Below, one piece after another: positions 34,998 to 42,968 of a stretch of 64,000 bases of DNA. Made by a program: the position numbers and the translations under genes. Below the pieces are notes generated by a model. It searched no databases. It worked only from the letters and a program-made list of their open reading frames with translations, and was not told the origin of the DNA. How positions within the stretch are numbered: the stretch's first letter is position 1; each line of letters starts with the position of its first letter. The stretch is from DASPNH01 sp035626675 (GTDB lineage: Bacteria > Desulfobacterota > Binatia > UBA1149 > CAITLU01), in NCBI GenBank assembly GCA_035626675.1, contig DASPNH010000220.1, positions 46,122-110,121 of the forward strand, written 5' to 3'.

Positions 34998-36041
34998 TCA
35001 GTCGCCGTCTTCGCGCAGCGCACCGGTAGCCGCGCTGCGCCGCCGTCTGTCTACCTCATTGCCGATACGATTGACGAGCTCCTGCGTGCCGTGGCCCGTC
35101 GCTGCCGAGATGGCGTGAAGCTCCATGCCGCGCGCCTGCAGCAGCGAGCGCAGCTCGGGAACGCGCTCGGCAACCTCGGGCAGATCGATCTTGGTCGCCA
35201 CCACGATCTGCGGCCGCTCGGCCAGCTCGTTCGAGAAGGCGGCCAGCTCTCGATTGATGGTATCGAAGTTCGCCAGCGCCTGCTCGGCCTCGATCCCCGT
35301 GCAATCGATCAGATGCACGAGCAGGGCGGTGCGCTGGACGTGGCGCAGGAAGCGGTCGCCGAGCCCCGCACCTTCGTGCGCGCCTTCGATCAGGCCGGGA
35401 ATGTCGGCCATCACGAAGCTTTTCTCGTTGGCCCACGAGACCACACCCAGAACCGGAACCAGAGTGGTGAAGGGGTAGTCGGCGATCTTCGGACGCGCTG
35501 CGCTCAGCCGTGCCAGCAGGCTCGACTTGCCGGCATTGGGCAGGCCCACCAGACCAACGTCGGCGAGCAGACGCAGCTCCAATCGCACTTCGAGCTCGAC
35601 ACCGGGTGTTCCGGGATCGGCGCGACGAGGCGCCTGATGCGTGGCGGTGGCGAAGCGCGCGTTGCCGCGTCCGCCGAAGCCGCCGCGCGCGATGCGCAGG
35701 GTCTCGCCGGGCCTGGTGACGTCGGCCAGCAGCTCGCCGGATGCCGCGTCGAAGATCATCGTGCCGACGGGCACCTTCAGGATCTCGTCGGCGCCGTTCT
35801 TGCCGTGCTGGCTCTTGCCGCGTCCGTCCTCGCCGCGACCGGCCTTGACCAGATTGCTGAAACGCAGGTCGAAGAGCGTGGTCAGACCGTGGTCTCCCAC
35901 GACGTACACGCTGCCGCCGTTGCCGCCATCCCCGCCCGACGGACCGCCCTTGGGACGATACTTCTCACGCAGGAACGCGACGCAACCGTCGCCTCCGTTG
36001 CCTGCGACGATGCGCAGGCGCGCCTCGTCGACAAAGTTCAT
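34998..36041 (-). CDS. obgE: GTPase ObgE/CgtA
   Basis: Encodes 347 residues. N-terminal Obg fold (FVDEARLRIVAGNGGDGCVA, Gly-rich) and G domain with G1 GLPNAGKSS, G3 DIPGLIEGAHEGAGLG, and G4 TKID. Acts in 50S assembly and stringent response. Lacks the long acidic C-terminal tail of E. coli ObgE; ends in REDGD. Conserved order rplU-rpmA-obgE. Confidence 0.96.
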   Translation of the reverse strand: MNFVDEARLRIVAGNGGDGCVAFLREKYRPKGGPSGGDGGNGGSVYVVGDHGLTTLFDLRFSNLVKAGRGEDGRGKSQHGKNGADEILKVPVGTMIFDAASGELLADVTRPGETLRIARGGFGGRGNARFATATHQAPRRADPGTPGVELEVRLELRLLADVGLVGLPNAGKSSLLARLSAARPKIADYPFTTLVPVLGVVSWANEKSFVMADIPGLIEGAHEGAGLGDRFLRHVQRTALLVHLIDCTGIEAEQALANFDTINRELAAFSNELAERPQIVVATKIDLPEVAERVPELRSLLQARGMELHAISAATGHGTQELVNRIGNEVDRRRRSAATGALREDGD

Positions 36042-36050
36042 GGTAGTTCG

Positions 36051-36305
36051 CTAGGCCGGATAGACGCTGACGCGGGTTCTGTCTTTGCCGAACGGCTCGT
36101 ACTTGACGACGCCGTCGTTGAGCGCGAACAGAGTGTAGTCGCGCCCCATGCCCACGCCCTTGCCGGGGTGGATGCGGGTGCCGAGCTGGCGGACCAGAAT
36201 GTTGCCGGCGATGACCGTCTGTCCGCCGAAGATCTTGACGCCGCGGCGCTGGCCGCGAGAGTCGCGGCCGTTCTTGCTGGAGCCTTGTCCTTTCTTGTGA
36301 GCCAT
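36051..36305 (-). CDS. rpmA: 50S ribosomal protein L27
   Basis: Encodes 84 residues: AHKKGQGSSKNGRDSRGQRR, GNILVRQLGTRIHPG and GRDYTLFAL are diagnostic. No N-terminal cleavable extension of the firmicute type. Confidence 0.97.
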   Translation of the reverse strand: MAHKKGQGSSKNGRDSRGQRRGVKIFGGQTVIAGNILVRQLGTRIHPGKGVGMGRDYTLFALNDGVVKYEPFGKDRTRVSVYPA

Positions 36306-36322
36306 GGGTCAGGTTCTCCGAG

Positions 36323-36634
36323 CTAGTCGACCGAGGTGATCTGGACGGTCGTTTCGTACTGCCGATGGCCCTGCCGCCTGCGGTAGTTCTTGCGACGCTT
36401 CTTCTTGTAGACCAGGATCCGGTGGCCGCGATCCTGGGCCAGGATCACCGCCTTGACCGAGGCCCCGTCGACGAGGGGAGCACCCACGTCGACACGCTCG
36501 GCCACGCCGCGAAGCAGGACCTCGCGAAACTCCACGCTCTGGCCCGGCTCACCCTCGAGCTTCTCGATGGTCAGGCGAGCGCCAGGGCTCACTCGGTACT
36601 GCTTTCCGCCGGTTCGAATCACCGCATACGACAT
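36323..36634 (-). CDS. rplU: 50S ribosomal protein L21
   Basis: Encodes 103 residues: YAVIRTGGKQYRVSPGARLT and KKKRRKNYRRRQGHRQ are diagnostic. First gene of an eight-gene operon; GAGGAAAA upstream is the ribosome-binding site. Confidence 0.97.
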   Translation of the reverse strand: MSYAVIRTGGKQYRVSPGARLTIEKLEGEPGQSVEFREVLLRGVAERVDVGAPLVDGASVKAVILAQDRGHRILVYKKKRRKNYRRRQGHRQYETTVQITSVD

Positions 36635-36660
36635 CTTGGTTTTCCTCGAAAGCGCAGCGA

Positions 36661-36687
36661 ATTAGCCCGGCCACCGATCGATGTCAA
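36661..36687 (-). promoter_or_regulatory. Candidate promoter of the rplU operon
   Basis: Perfect TTGACA with GCTAAT 15 bases on, 27 bases before the L21 start. The spacer is shorter than usual, so the -10 assignment is uncertain. Confidence 0.45.
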
Positions 36688-36749
36688 CGTGGCCGCGCGC
36701 CCTGGCGATGCGCTCGCCGGTCGCCCCCCGTTCATGCTAGTCGCGTGCG

Positions 36750-37427
36750 GTGCGCGGAGTCCTCTATCTCTTCGCCAAAGAGCCGGCGCCCGGTCGCGTC
36801 AAGACGCGACTGACTCCGCCGCTGACCGAGCTTCAGGCCGCGCGCCTGGCCGAAGCGATGCTCGCCGATACCCTGGCCAGAGTTTGTGCAGGTGCTGCCT
36901 GGGAAGTCGTCATGGCCGTCGAGCCGGACGGCGGCGGGCCCGTTCTGGAACGGCTTTGCGCACGTCATCGGCTGGCACGGGTCGAGCAGGGCACCGGGGA
37001 CCTCGGGGAGCGGATGGGACGTGTCATGACGAAAGGCCACGAACGGGCGGTGCCGGTCGTGCTCATGGGAGCGGATACGCCCGACGTGCCCATTTCCTAC
37101 GTCGGCATGGCCTTGGACAGCCTTTCCAGCGAGCGCGTGGTCGTGGGCCCGAGCCGCGATGGCGGCTACTACCTGATCGGCGCCAGCGCTCCTGTTCCCG
37201 CGCTTTTCGCGATCGATGCGCCCTGGAGCAGCAGCGACGTTCTGGCCGCCACGACGCGGCAGCTGGACCGGCTCTCGATCCGACCGTTCCTGCTTCCGGG
37301 TTGGGAAGACGTCGATGATGCGGCGTCGCTGTCGCGTCTGGCGCTGCGCCTGCGCGAGGGCTTCTCCGAAGCCGAGCATACCCTGACGCTGCTCGAAGAG
37401 CTGGCGCGCGACGGGGTCCGCCTCTGA
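36750..37427 (+). CDS. DUF2064 / TIGR04282 family glycosyltransferase-like protein
   Basis: Encodes 225 residues from a GTG. GT-A nucleotide-sugar fold: LYLFAKEPAPGRVKTRLTPP at the start, GDLGERMGR, VVLMGADTPDVP and PSRDGGYYLIG are the family hallmarks. Members act in arsenosugar or related sugar modifications; many are uncharacterised. Its stop overlaps the next start as CTGA, so it is co-translated with a HAD phosphatase. Confidence 0.9.
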   Translation: MRGVLYLFAKEPAPGRVKTRLTPPLTELQAARLAEAMLADTLARVCAGAAWEVVMAVEPDGGGPVLERLCARHRLARVEQGTGDLGERMGRVMTKGHERAVPVVLMGADTPDVPISYVGMALDSLSSERVVVGPSRDGGYYLIGASAPVPALFAIDAPWSSSDVLAATTRQLDRLSIRPFLLPGWEDVDDAASLSRLALRLREGFSEAEHTLTLLEELARDGVRL

Positions 37428-38458
37428 GACACCTCACCGTCCTGCGCTGGGACCTGGACAAGACCTACCTGCTGACGAACTTCGAGTCGCTGCGCGGGCT
37501 GCTGCGCATTCCGTTCGAGCGCGCCGCCGACAAGCGTGCAGTCCCCGGCGTGGTGGCGCTGATCAAGGCCGTCCGGCGCAGCGCCGAGCAGCGCGGAATC
37601 GAGACGGCCGTCTGCTTCGTGTCGGCGTCGCCGCCGCAGATCGGGCGCGCCATTCGCGAGAAGCTCGAAATGGACGGCATCGAGTACGAGGAGATCCGCT
37701 TCAAGGACCAGGTGCATCATCTGGTGCGCGGACACTTCGACGTCCTGCGCGAGCAGATCGGGTACAAGCTCTGCGAGCTTCTGCGCAGCGCCGCCGCGGC
37801 ACCGCGGCGCGCCGAGGAGCTGCTCTTCGGCGACGACTGGGAGTCGGACCCACTCATCTACTCCCTGTACGCCGACGTCGTGGAAGGACGCGTCGGTTGG
37901 GACGAGTTGGACGCCTTGCTCACGTCGGCCGGAGTCCATGGGCACTATCGGGACATGATCAGGAGTGCGCTTCAGGAGCGTCACCCGCCCCGATACGTGC
38001 GCGGCATCTTCATCCTGCGAGCGCGAGGGCGCGCCGCCGCCGACCTCGAGGTGCTCGGCCGGCGGCTTCTCTGGTTCGACAACTACTTCGAGTGCGCGCT
38101 GCTGCTGCACGCGCTGGGATACCTGCGAGCCGACGGAGTGGTGGAGGTGGCTCTTGCCTCGGGAATGGAGATCGGAGAGCTCAGCGCCAGCTTCGATTCG
38201 ATCAGTTCGCGCTGGTCGTGGCTGAAGCGCGAGCACCTGACGCTGGCACGCAAGCGTCTGGCAAAGGCCGGACTGGTCGAACGCGTGCTGCCCGGAGGCG
38301 CCGGTCCACGAGGACTGGTCTGGCTGCGAACGCGCATGGGGCGGCCGCCGTTGCGACTTCCTCAGTCCGATGCAATTCCTGACTATGAGAGGGTGGTGTC
38401 GCTATGGTCTCATAGGGGACGCAAGGAGGCCCGGGACGTTCATGGTGAACAAGAGTGA
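37424..38458 (+). CDS. HAD/DUF2183-like phosphatase, probable CTG start
   Basis: Encodes about 344 residues. HAD motif I WDLDKTYLLT, motif II FVSASPPQI, lysine in FKDQVHHL and motif IV GDDWESDPLIYSLYADVV point to a DUF2183/App1-like phosphatase. No ATG, GTG or TTG lies before motif I in frame; the next one is GTG at 37547, which would delete the catalytic Asp. A CTG overlaps the previous stop as CTGA and has GGGG upstream, so I take CTG as start. C-terminal 180 residues (helix-rich, ending in DYERVVSLWSHRGRKEARDV) are unknown. Confidence 0.82.
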   Translation: MRHLTVLRWDLDKTYLLTNFESLRGLLRIPFERAADKRAVPGVVALIKAVRRSAEQRGIETAVCFVSASPPQIGRAIREKLEMDGIEYEEIRFKDQVHHLVRGHFDVLREQIGYKLCELLRSAAAAPRRAEELLFGDDWESDPLIYSLYADVVEGRVGWDELDALLTSAGVHGHYRDMIRSALQERHPPRYVRGIFILRARGRAAADLEVLGRRLLWFDNYFECALLLHALGYLRADGVVEVALASGMEIGELSASFDSISSRWSWLKREHLTLARKRLAKAGLVERVLPGGAGPRGLVWLRTRMGRPPLRLPQSDAIPDYERVVSLWSHRGRKEARDVHGEQE

Positions 38459-38819
38459 TGCAGGCGGGGCGGCCGCCGATGGTGCCGACGCGGACGGAAT
38501 GCTGGTGGTCCTGACCACTGCCGCCGACGGCGAGGTCGCCGAAACGATGGCCAGGTCGCTGGTGGAAGAGCGCCTGGCAGGCTGCGTCAGCCGCACGCCC
38601 GTGGGCTCGACCTACCGCTGGGAAGGCAACGTGGTCACCGAGCCCGAAGTCCTGATGGTCATCAAGACCACCGCCGGCCGCTGGCCTCAGCTGGAGCGCC
38701 GCATTCGCGAGCTTCACACCTATCAGACACCCGAGATCGTCGCGCTGGGAGCCGAAGAGGTGGAGTCGCACTATTTTTCGTGGCTGGTGGACGCCGTCGC
38801 CGACGACGAGGTGAATTGA
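38442..38819 (+). CDS. cutA: CutA-like divalent cation tolerance protein
   Basis: Encodes 125 residues. CutA1 fold: MLVVLTTAADGEVAETMARS, LAGCVSRTPVGSTYRWEG, HTYQTPEIVALGAE. The first 19 residues are a non-conserved extension; an internal ATG at MLVVLTT would give the usual length. Overlaps the HAD gene by 17 bases; AAGGAGG lies 12 bases before the ATG. Trimeric, copper-binding in other bacteria. Confidence 0.92.
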   Translation: MVNKSDAGGAAADGADADGMLVVLTTAADGEVAETMARSLVEERLAGCVSRTPVGSTYRWEGNVVTEPEVLMVIKTTAGRWPQLERRIRELHTYQTPEIVALGAEEVESHYFSWLVDAVADDEVN

Positions 38820-38905
38820 GACGCAGGGCGATACGGTGGACGGAATTTCGTCTGTCGCGCTCTGCTGGCCTCGTCGCCCTCGGGCGCCTTGGCTGTGCCG
38901 TCCTT

Positions 38906-39649
38906 CTATTTGGCGTCGGCTACTACGCTTTGCGACACGAACTGTTCCTGGATGACGCTGGATTCGAGGCCGGCCAGGCGTAGCTTTTCGGCGACTCGCT
39001 TGGCGGTCTGCTCGCAGGCGAGGGGACCGAAGCGGACGCGGTAGGCCTTGGCCGTCGGGTCGGGCGGCTTGATGTAATGGACGGCTGCGGCCTTCTGCTT
39101 GTCGTTCAGGCCTGCCACGAAGCCTTCGGCCTCGGCCCTGGAGGAGAAGCTGGCGACCTGGAGCGCGTATCCCTGGCCCGACCAGTCCGAGGTTCCGGGC
39201 TCGATGACGCGAAGCTCAACCTTGGCAACGCCCTTGTTCAGGATGTCCAGCTCGGCTGCGGCGGCGCGGGATATGTCGAGCACGCGGCCGCGAGCATAGG
39301 GGCCTCGGTCGTTGATACGGACGCGGACCTTGCGGCCGGTGTCCAGGTCGGTGACTTCGATTTGGGTTCCGAAGGGAAGGGTGCGGTGGGCGGCGGTGAG
39401 CTCGTGCTGATCGAAGCGTTCACCGTTGGAAGTACGGCGGCCGTGGAATTGGCGGCCGTACCAGGAGCAGTGGCCCTGCTGTTTGAGGACCGCTGTTCCT
39501 TTCGTACTGGCGCCGGTGGTCGGTAAGACCTTGGTGTGACCGGCGCGCGTAGTCGTTAACAGGCTGTTGGTAGCACGCAGCGGATACGTCGACGCGGCGC
39601 ATCCAACTGCCATGGTCAGCAGTGGAAGAACGAGTGTTAGTTTGTTCAT
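38906..39649 (-). CDS. rlpA: RlpA-family lytic transglycosylase with SPOR domain
   Basis: Encodes 247 residues. Lipobox AVGC (about residue 17). Double-psi beta-barrel with SWYGRQFHGRRTSNGERFDQ, LPFGTQIEVTDLDTGRKVRV and NDRGPYARGRVLDISRAAA (catalytic Asp). A SPOR domain at the end (GYALQVASFSSRAEAEGFVA) binds denuded septal peptidoglycan. Convergent with cutA; no terminator seen between them. The gap upstream has a hairpin (GCCTCC/GGAGGC) but no known motif. Confidence 0.93.
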   Translation of the reverse strand: MNKLTLVLPLLTMAVGCAASTYPLRATNSLLTTTRAGHTKVLPTTGASTKGTAVLKQQGHCSWYGRQFHGRRTSNGERFDQHELTAAHRTLPFGTQIEVTDLDTGRKVRVRINDRGPYARGRVLDISRAAAAELDILNKGVAKVELRVIEPGTSDWSGQGYALQVASFSSRAEAEGFVAGLNDKQKAAAVHYIKPPDPTAKAYRVRFGPLACEQTAKRVAEKLRLAGLESSVIQEQFVSQSVVADAK

Positions 39650-39848
39650 CAGGTCAGTTCGGTAGCGTGAAACGCCCCTTTTCCTAGGCCCGAGATTTTG
39701 AGGCCCCGCCGCCCAACAACATCCATCCTTGTGCCCCCCGGCCTCCGGGTTGGCTCAAGGTTCCTGAACTGGAGGCGGCGTGCAACCATCACTTGCAGTG
39801 GGTAGTTAGCCACCTGGGCAGGGGTCCAGCCGCGAAAATGAGGGGAAA

Positions 39849-40598
39849 ATGAGTGGGCACTCGAAGTGGAGCACGATCAAGCACAAGAAGGCCGCCAAGG
39901 ACGCGAAGCGCGGGAAAATCTTCACCAAACTGATTCGCGAGATCACCGTGGCCGCCAAGTCGGGTGGCGCGGATGCAAGTGCCAATCCGCGTTTACGCAC
40001 GGCCATCGCCGCCGCCAAGGCCCAATCGATGCCCAATGAAAATATCGAACGGGCGATCAAAAAGGGCGCAGGCGGGTTGGAAAGCGACTATCTGGAGGCC
40101 ACGTACGAAGGCTACGGGCCGGCGGGAATGGCCGTCATCCTGGAAGTGCTGACCGACAACAAGAACAGGACTGTCGCGGACTTGCGCAGCATCTTCAGCC
40201 GGAACGGCGGCAATCTCGGCGAGACGAACTGCGTCAAGTGGATGTTCGATCGCATCGGTCAGGTCCTCGTAGCCGCCGGCAAGAACGCGACCGAAGAGCG
40301 TGTGTTCGAGCTCGCACTCGACGCTGGTGCTTCCGACATCGTTGCCGAGGACGACGGCTTCCGCATCACCACGACCGTCGACAGTCTCGAGGCCATGCGC
40401 GCACGCCTGGAGGCCGAGGGCGTGTCGGTTGCCGAGGCGGAGATCGCCCTGGTACCCCAGAACACGGTGCGGCTGACCGGCGCCGATGCCGCCAAGGCCA
40501 TCAAGCTGATGGAAGCGCTCGAGGACCACGACGACGTGCAGCGCGTCTCGGCCAACTTCGATATAGATGATGACGAGCTGAGCCGGCTGTCGGCGTGA
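39849..40598 (+). CDS. yebC: YebC/PmpR family protein (transcription/translation factor)
   Basis: Encodes 249 residues: SGHSKWSTIKHKKAAKDAKR, GKIFTKLIREI, ANPRLRTAIAAAKAQSMPNE and the acidic C-terminal end are diagnostic. It is typical upstream of ruvC; recently linked to relief of stalled translation on proline runs. Confidence 0.95.
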   Translation: MSGHSKWSTIKHKKAAKDAKRGKIFTKLIREITVAAKSGGADASANPRLRTAIAAAKAQSMPNENIERAIKKGAGGLESDYLEATYEGYGPAGMAVILEVLTDNKNRTVADLRSIFSRNGGNLGETNCVKWMFDRIGQVLVAAGKNATEERVFELALDAGASDIVAEDDGFRITTTVDSLEAMRARLEAEGVSVAEAEIALVPQNTVRLTGADAAKAIKLMEALEDHDDVQRVSANFDIDDDELSRLSA

Positions 40599-40765
40599 GA
40601 CGGCCGATCGTGGCATTTGCGGACAGGTCGCGGTTTCGCACGGCGGCGCCGAGGGCGTAGGAATGATCCGATGAACGTCGAGCCGTGCGTTCTTCCGGCG
40701 TGCGGGTGGGCGCTGCGGCTCGGGCGTTGCGGCATCGCTGCAAAGCGAGGTAGGCGGAGGGCGGG

Positions 40766-41311
40766 ATGCGGGTACTCGGGGTCGATCCCGGAACGATCGT
40801 TTGCGGATGGGGAGTGGTCGAGCTGGCAGGCTCGCGCCTGATCCATGTCGGCTCCGGAACCATCGACGCCGGTCGCGGCGACATTTCCTGCCGCCTGGCT
40901 CTGGTCTACTCCGAGCTGCTCTCCGTGCTCGACGAGCACTCCCCGACCGACCTCAGCCTGGAGCGCAACTTCGTGGCGCGCAACGTCCAGAGCGCCTTCC
41001 GGATCGGAGAGGCGCGCGGGGTGGCGATGGCTGCGGCCGCGGCGCGGGGCATCGGCGTCAGCGAATACACACCCATGATGATCAAGAAGTCGGTGGTCGG
41101 TTACGGCAAGGCCGACAAGGCCCAGGTTCAGGCCGCCATCGCCCGTCTGCTCTCGCTGCCCGAGCTTCCACGCACCGACGCCGCCGACGCTCTGGCTGCC
41201 GCGCTGTGCCATGGCCTGACCGGACGTTTCGACGCCCGCGTCGCCGACGCCCTCTCGCTGCGCGGCCTGAGTCGCGGTCGTGGTCGCAGCTGGCGCACGG
41301 CGCGGCTGTAG
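40766..41311 (+). CDS. ruvC: Holliday junction resolvase RuvC
   Basis: Encodes 181 residues. Catalytic acids are present: Asp7 in LGVDPGT, Glu in LSLERNF, and Asp-Asp in TDAADALAAALCH. Cuts four-way junctions held by RuvAB. The 167-base gap to yebC holds nothing I can name. Confidence 0.96.
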   Translation: MRVLGVDPGTIVCGWGVVELAGSRLIHVGSGTIDAGRGDISCRLALVYSELLSVLDEHSPTDLSLERNFVARNVQSAFRIGEARGVAMAAAAARGIGVSEYTPMMIKKSVVGYGKADKAQVQAAIARLLSLPELPRTDAADALAAALCHGLTGRFDARVADALSLRGLSRGRGRSWRTARL

Positions 41312-41344
41312 GATGCCGCGCCAGATCCAGCAACGGTCCCCACG

Positions 41345-41935
41345 ATGATCGGGCGGCTGCGAGGCACGCTGGCGTCGAAGCAGCCCGGCGAGGTGCTGAT
41401 CGACTGCGGCGGCGTGGGCTACCAGGCGCACATCTCGCTGCAGACCTTCTACGCTCTGCCGCCATCGGGCGCGCCGGTGGAGCTGCTGGCCGTCACCAAC
41501 CTTCGCGAGAACGCCCTGGAGCTGTTCGCGTTCGCCACCGCCGAGGAACGCAGCGCCTTCCATCTGCTGCGCAGCGTCTCGGGCATCGGCCCGCGCCTGG
41601 CCATCTCGATCCTGTCGGGAATCGCTCCGGCCGATCTGGCCAAAGCGGTTGCGGCCGGTGATCTGGCCCGCCTCGTGGCCATTCCCGGCATCGGCAAGAA
41701 GACCGCCGAGCGCGTCCTGCTCGACCTGCGCGGCAAGCTGGCGCCCGAGCCGTCGGCGGCTTCGGCCCCTGCACAAGGAATCGAGGAGGATGCGGTGTCG
41801 GCCCTCGTCGGACTGGGCTACAAGCGCAGCGAGGCCGAACGCATGGTGCGTGCCGCAGCCGGCAGCAGTGACGGGACCATCGAGGACCTGATCCGCCGCG
41901 CGCTGATGCGACAGCCCGCGAGCGCGGCCGGGTAG
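41345..41935 (+). CDS. ruvA: Holliday junction helicase subunit RuvA
   Basis: Encodes 196 residues: MIGRLRGTL start, OB fold with LIDCGGVGYQAHIS, tandem HhH (SGIGPRLAISILSG, IPGIGKKTAERVLLDL) and C-terminal RuvB-binding helix (VSALVGLGYKRSEAERMV). Six bases upstream of ruvB. Confidence 0.97.
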   Translation: MIGRLRGTLASKQPGEVLIDCGGVGYQAHISLQTFYALPPSGAPVELLAVTNLRENALELFAFATAEERSAFHLLRSVSGIGPRLAISILSGIAPADLAKAVAAGDLARLVAIPGIGKKTAERVLLDLRGKLAPEPSAASAPAQGIEEDAVSALVGLGYKRSEAERMVRAAAGSSDGTIEDLIRRALMRQPASAAG

Positions 41936-41941
41936 AGAACG

Positions 41942-42958
41942 ATGGAACAACCCACCACGCCGGTGGCGGCGGCCGAAGAGCTTCCGGGCGAAGTCAGCCT
42001 GCGTCCGGAGTCGCTGGCGGACTACGTCGGCCAGAGCGCGGTCTGCCGCAACCTCGACATCGCCATTGCCGCTGCCAAGGCACGCGGCGAGACGCTCGAC
42101 CATCTGCTCCTGGTGGGACCGCCAGGGCTCGGCAAGACCTCTCTGGCACACATCGTGGCGCGCACGATGGGCGGCCGTATCCATCCGACCAGCGGCCCCG
42201 TCATCGAGAAGGCCGGCGACCTCGCCGCCATCCTGACCTCGCTCGAGCGCGGCGACGTCCTGTTCATCGACGAGATCCATCGCCTCGGAAAGACCATCGA
42301 GGAGATCCTGTATCCTGCGATGGAGGACTACCGCATCGACATCGTGATCGGGGAAGGCCCCTCGGCGCGTTCGATCTCGCTGTCGCTGGCGCGCTTTACG
42401 CTGATCGGCGCCACCACGCGCTCGGGAATGCTCAGCGGCCCGCTGCGCTCGCGCTTCGGCAACACGTTCACGCTCGAGTTCTACGAGCCCGAGGAGCTCG
42501 CCGAGATCGTGCGCCGCTCGGCTCGCCGTCTCGCCGTCGAGATCGACGACGATGCCGCGCGCCTGATCGCCGAGCGCTCGCGCGGTACGCCGCGAGTGGC
42601 CAACCGCCTGCTGCGGCGGCTGCGCGATTACGCGCAGGTCAAGGCGCGCGGACACGTCACGGTCGAGGTCGCCGAGGCCGCGATGGAAACGCTCGGCGTC
42701 GATCGCGCCGGCTTCGATGCGATGGACCGCCGCTTCCTGTCGATGCTGGTCGAAAAGTTCGAGGGCGGGCCCGTGGGCATCGAGACGATGGCGGCGGCCA
42801 TCGGCGAGGACGCCGATACGCTCGAGGAAGTCTACGAGCCGTATCTGATTCGCTGCGGCTTCCTGCAAAAGACTCCGCGCGGGCGGGTCGCCACCGCCCG
42901 CGCCTACGAGCACCTCGGCCTGAAGCCCGGGCGCCCCCAGCGCTCGCTGTTCGATTGA
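41942..42958 (+). CDS. ruvB: Holliday junction helicase motor RuvB
   Basis: Encodes 338 residues: Walker A GPPGLGKTSLAHIV, Walker B FIDEIHRL, sensor 1 LIGATTRSG, Arg finger region GPLRSRFG and the winged-helix end. Ten bases before the kinase gene, so the ruv genes and the two-component genes are one operon. Confidence 0.97.
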   Translation: MEQPTTPVAAAEELPGEVSLRPESLADYVGQSAVCRNLDIAIAAAKARGETLDHLLLVGPPGLGKTSLAHIVARTMGGRIHPTSGPVIEKAGDLAAILTSLERGDVLFIDEIHRLGKTIEEILYPAMEDYRIDIVIGEGPSARSISLSLARFTLIGATTRSGMLSGPLRSRFGNTFTLEFYEPEELAEIVRRSARRLAVEIDDDAARLIAERSRGTPRVANRLLRRLRDYAQVKARGHVTVEVAEAAMETLGVDRAGFDAMDRRFLSMLVEKFEGGPVGIETMAAAIGEDADTLEEVYEPYLIRCGFLQKTPRGRVATARAYEHLGLKPGRPQRSLFD

Positions 42959-42968
42959 GCGTTTCGGA

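Noticed and set aside
38820..38983. Short hydrophobic peptide downstream of cutA
   Set aside because: Its end is antisense to rlpA and no ribosome-binding site precedes it; one hydrophobic stretch is not enough.
39650..39848. Possible riboswitch or small RNA upstream of rlpA and yebC
   Set aside because: A GCCTCC/GGAGGC hairpin exists, but I could not match c-di-GMP, SRP or other known RNA consensus.
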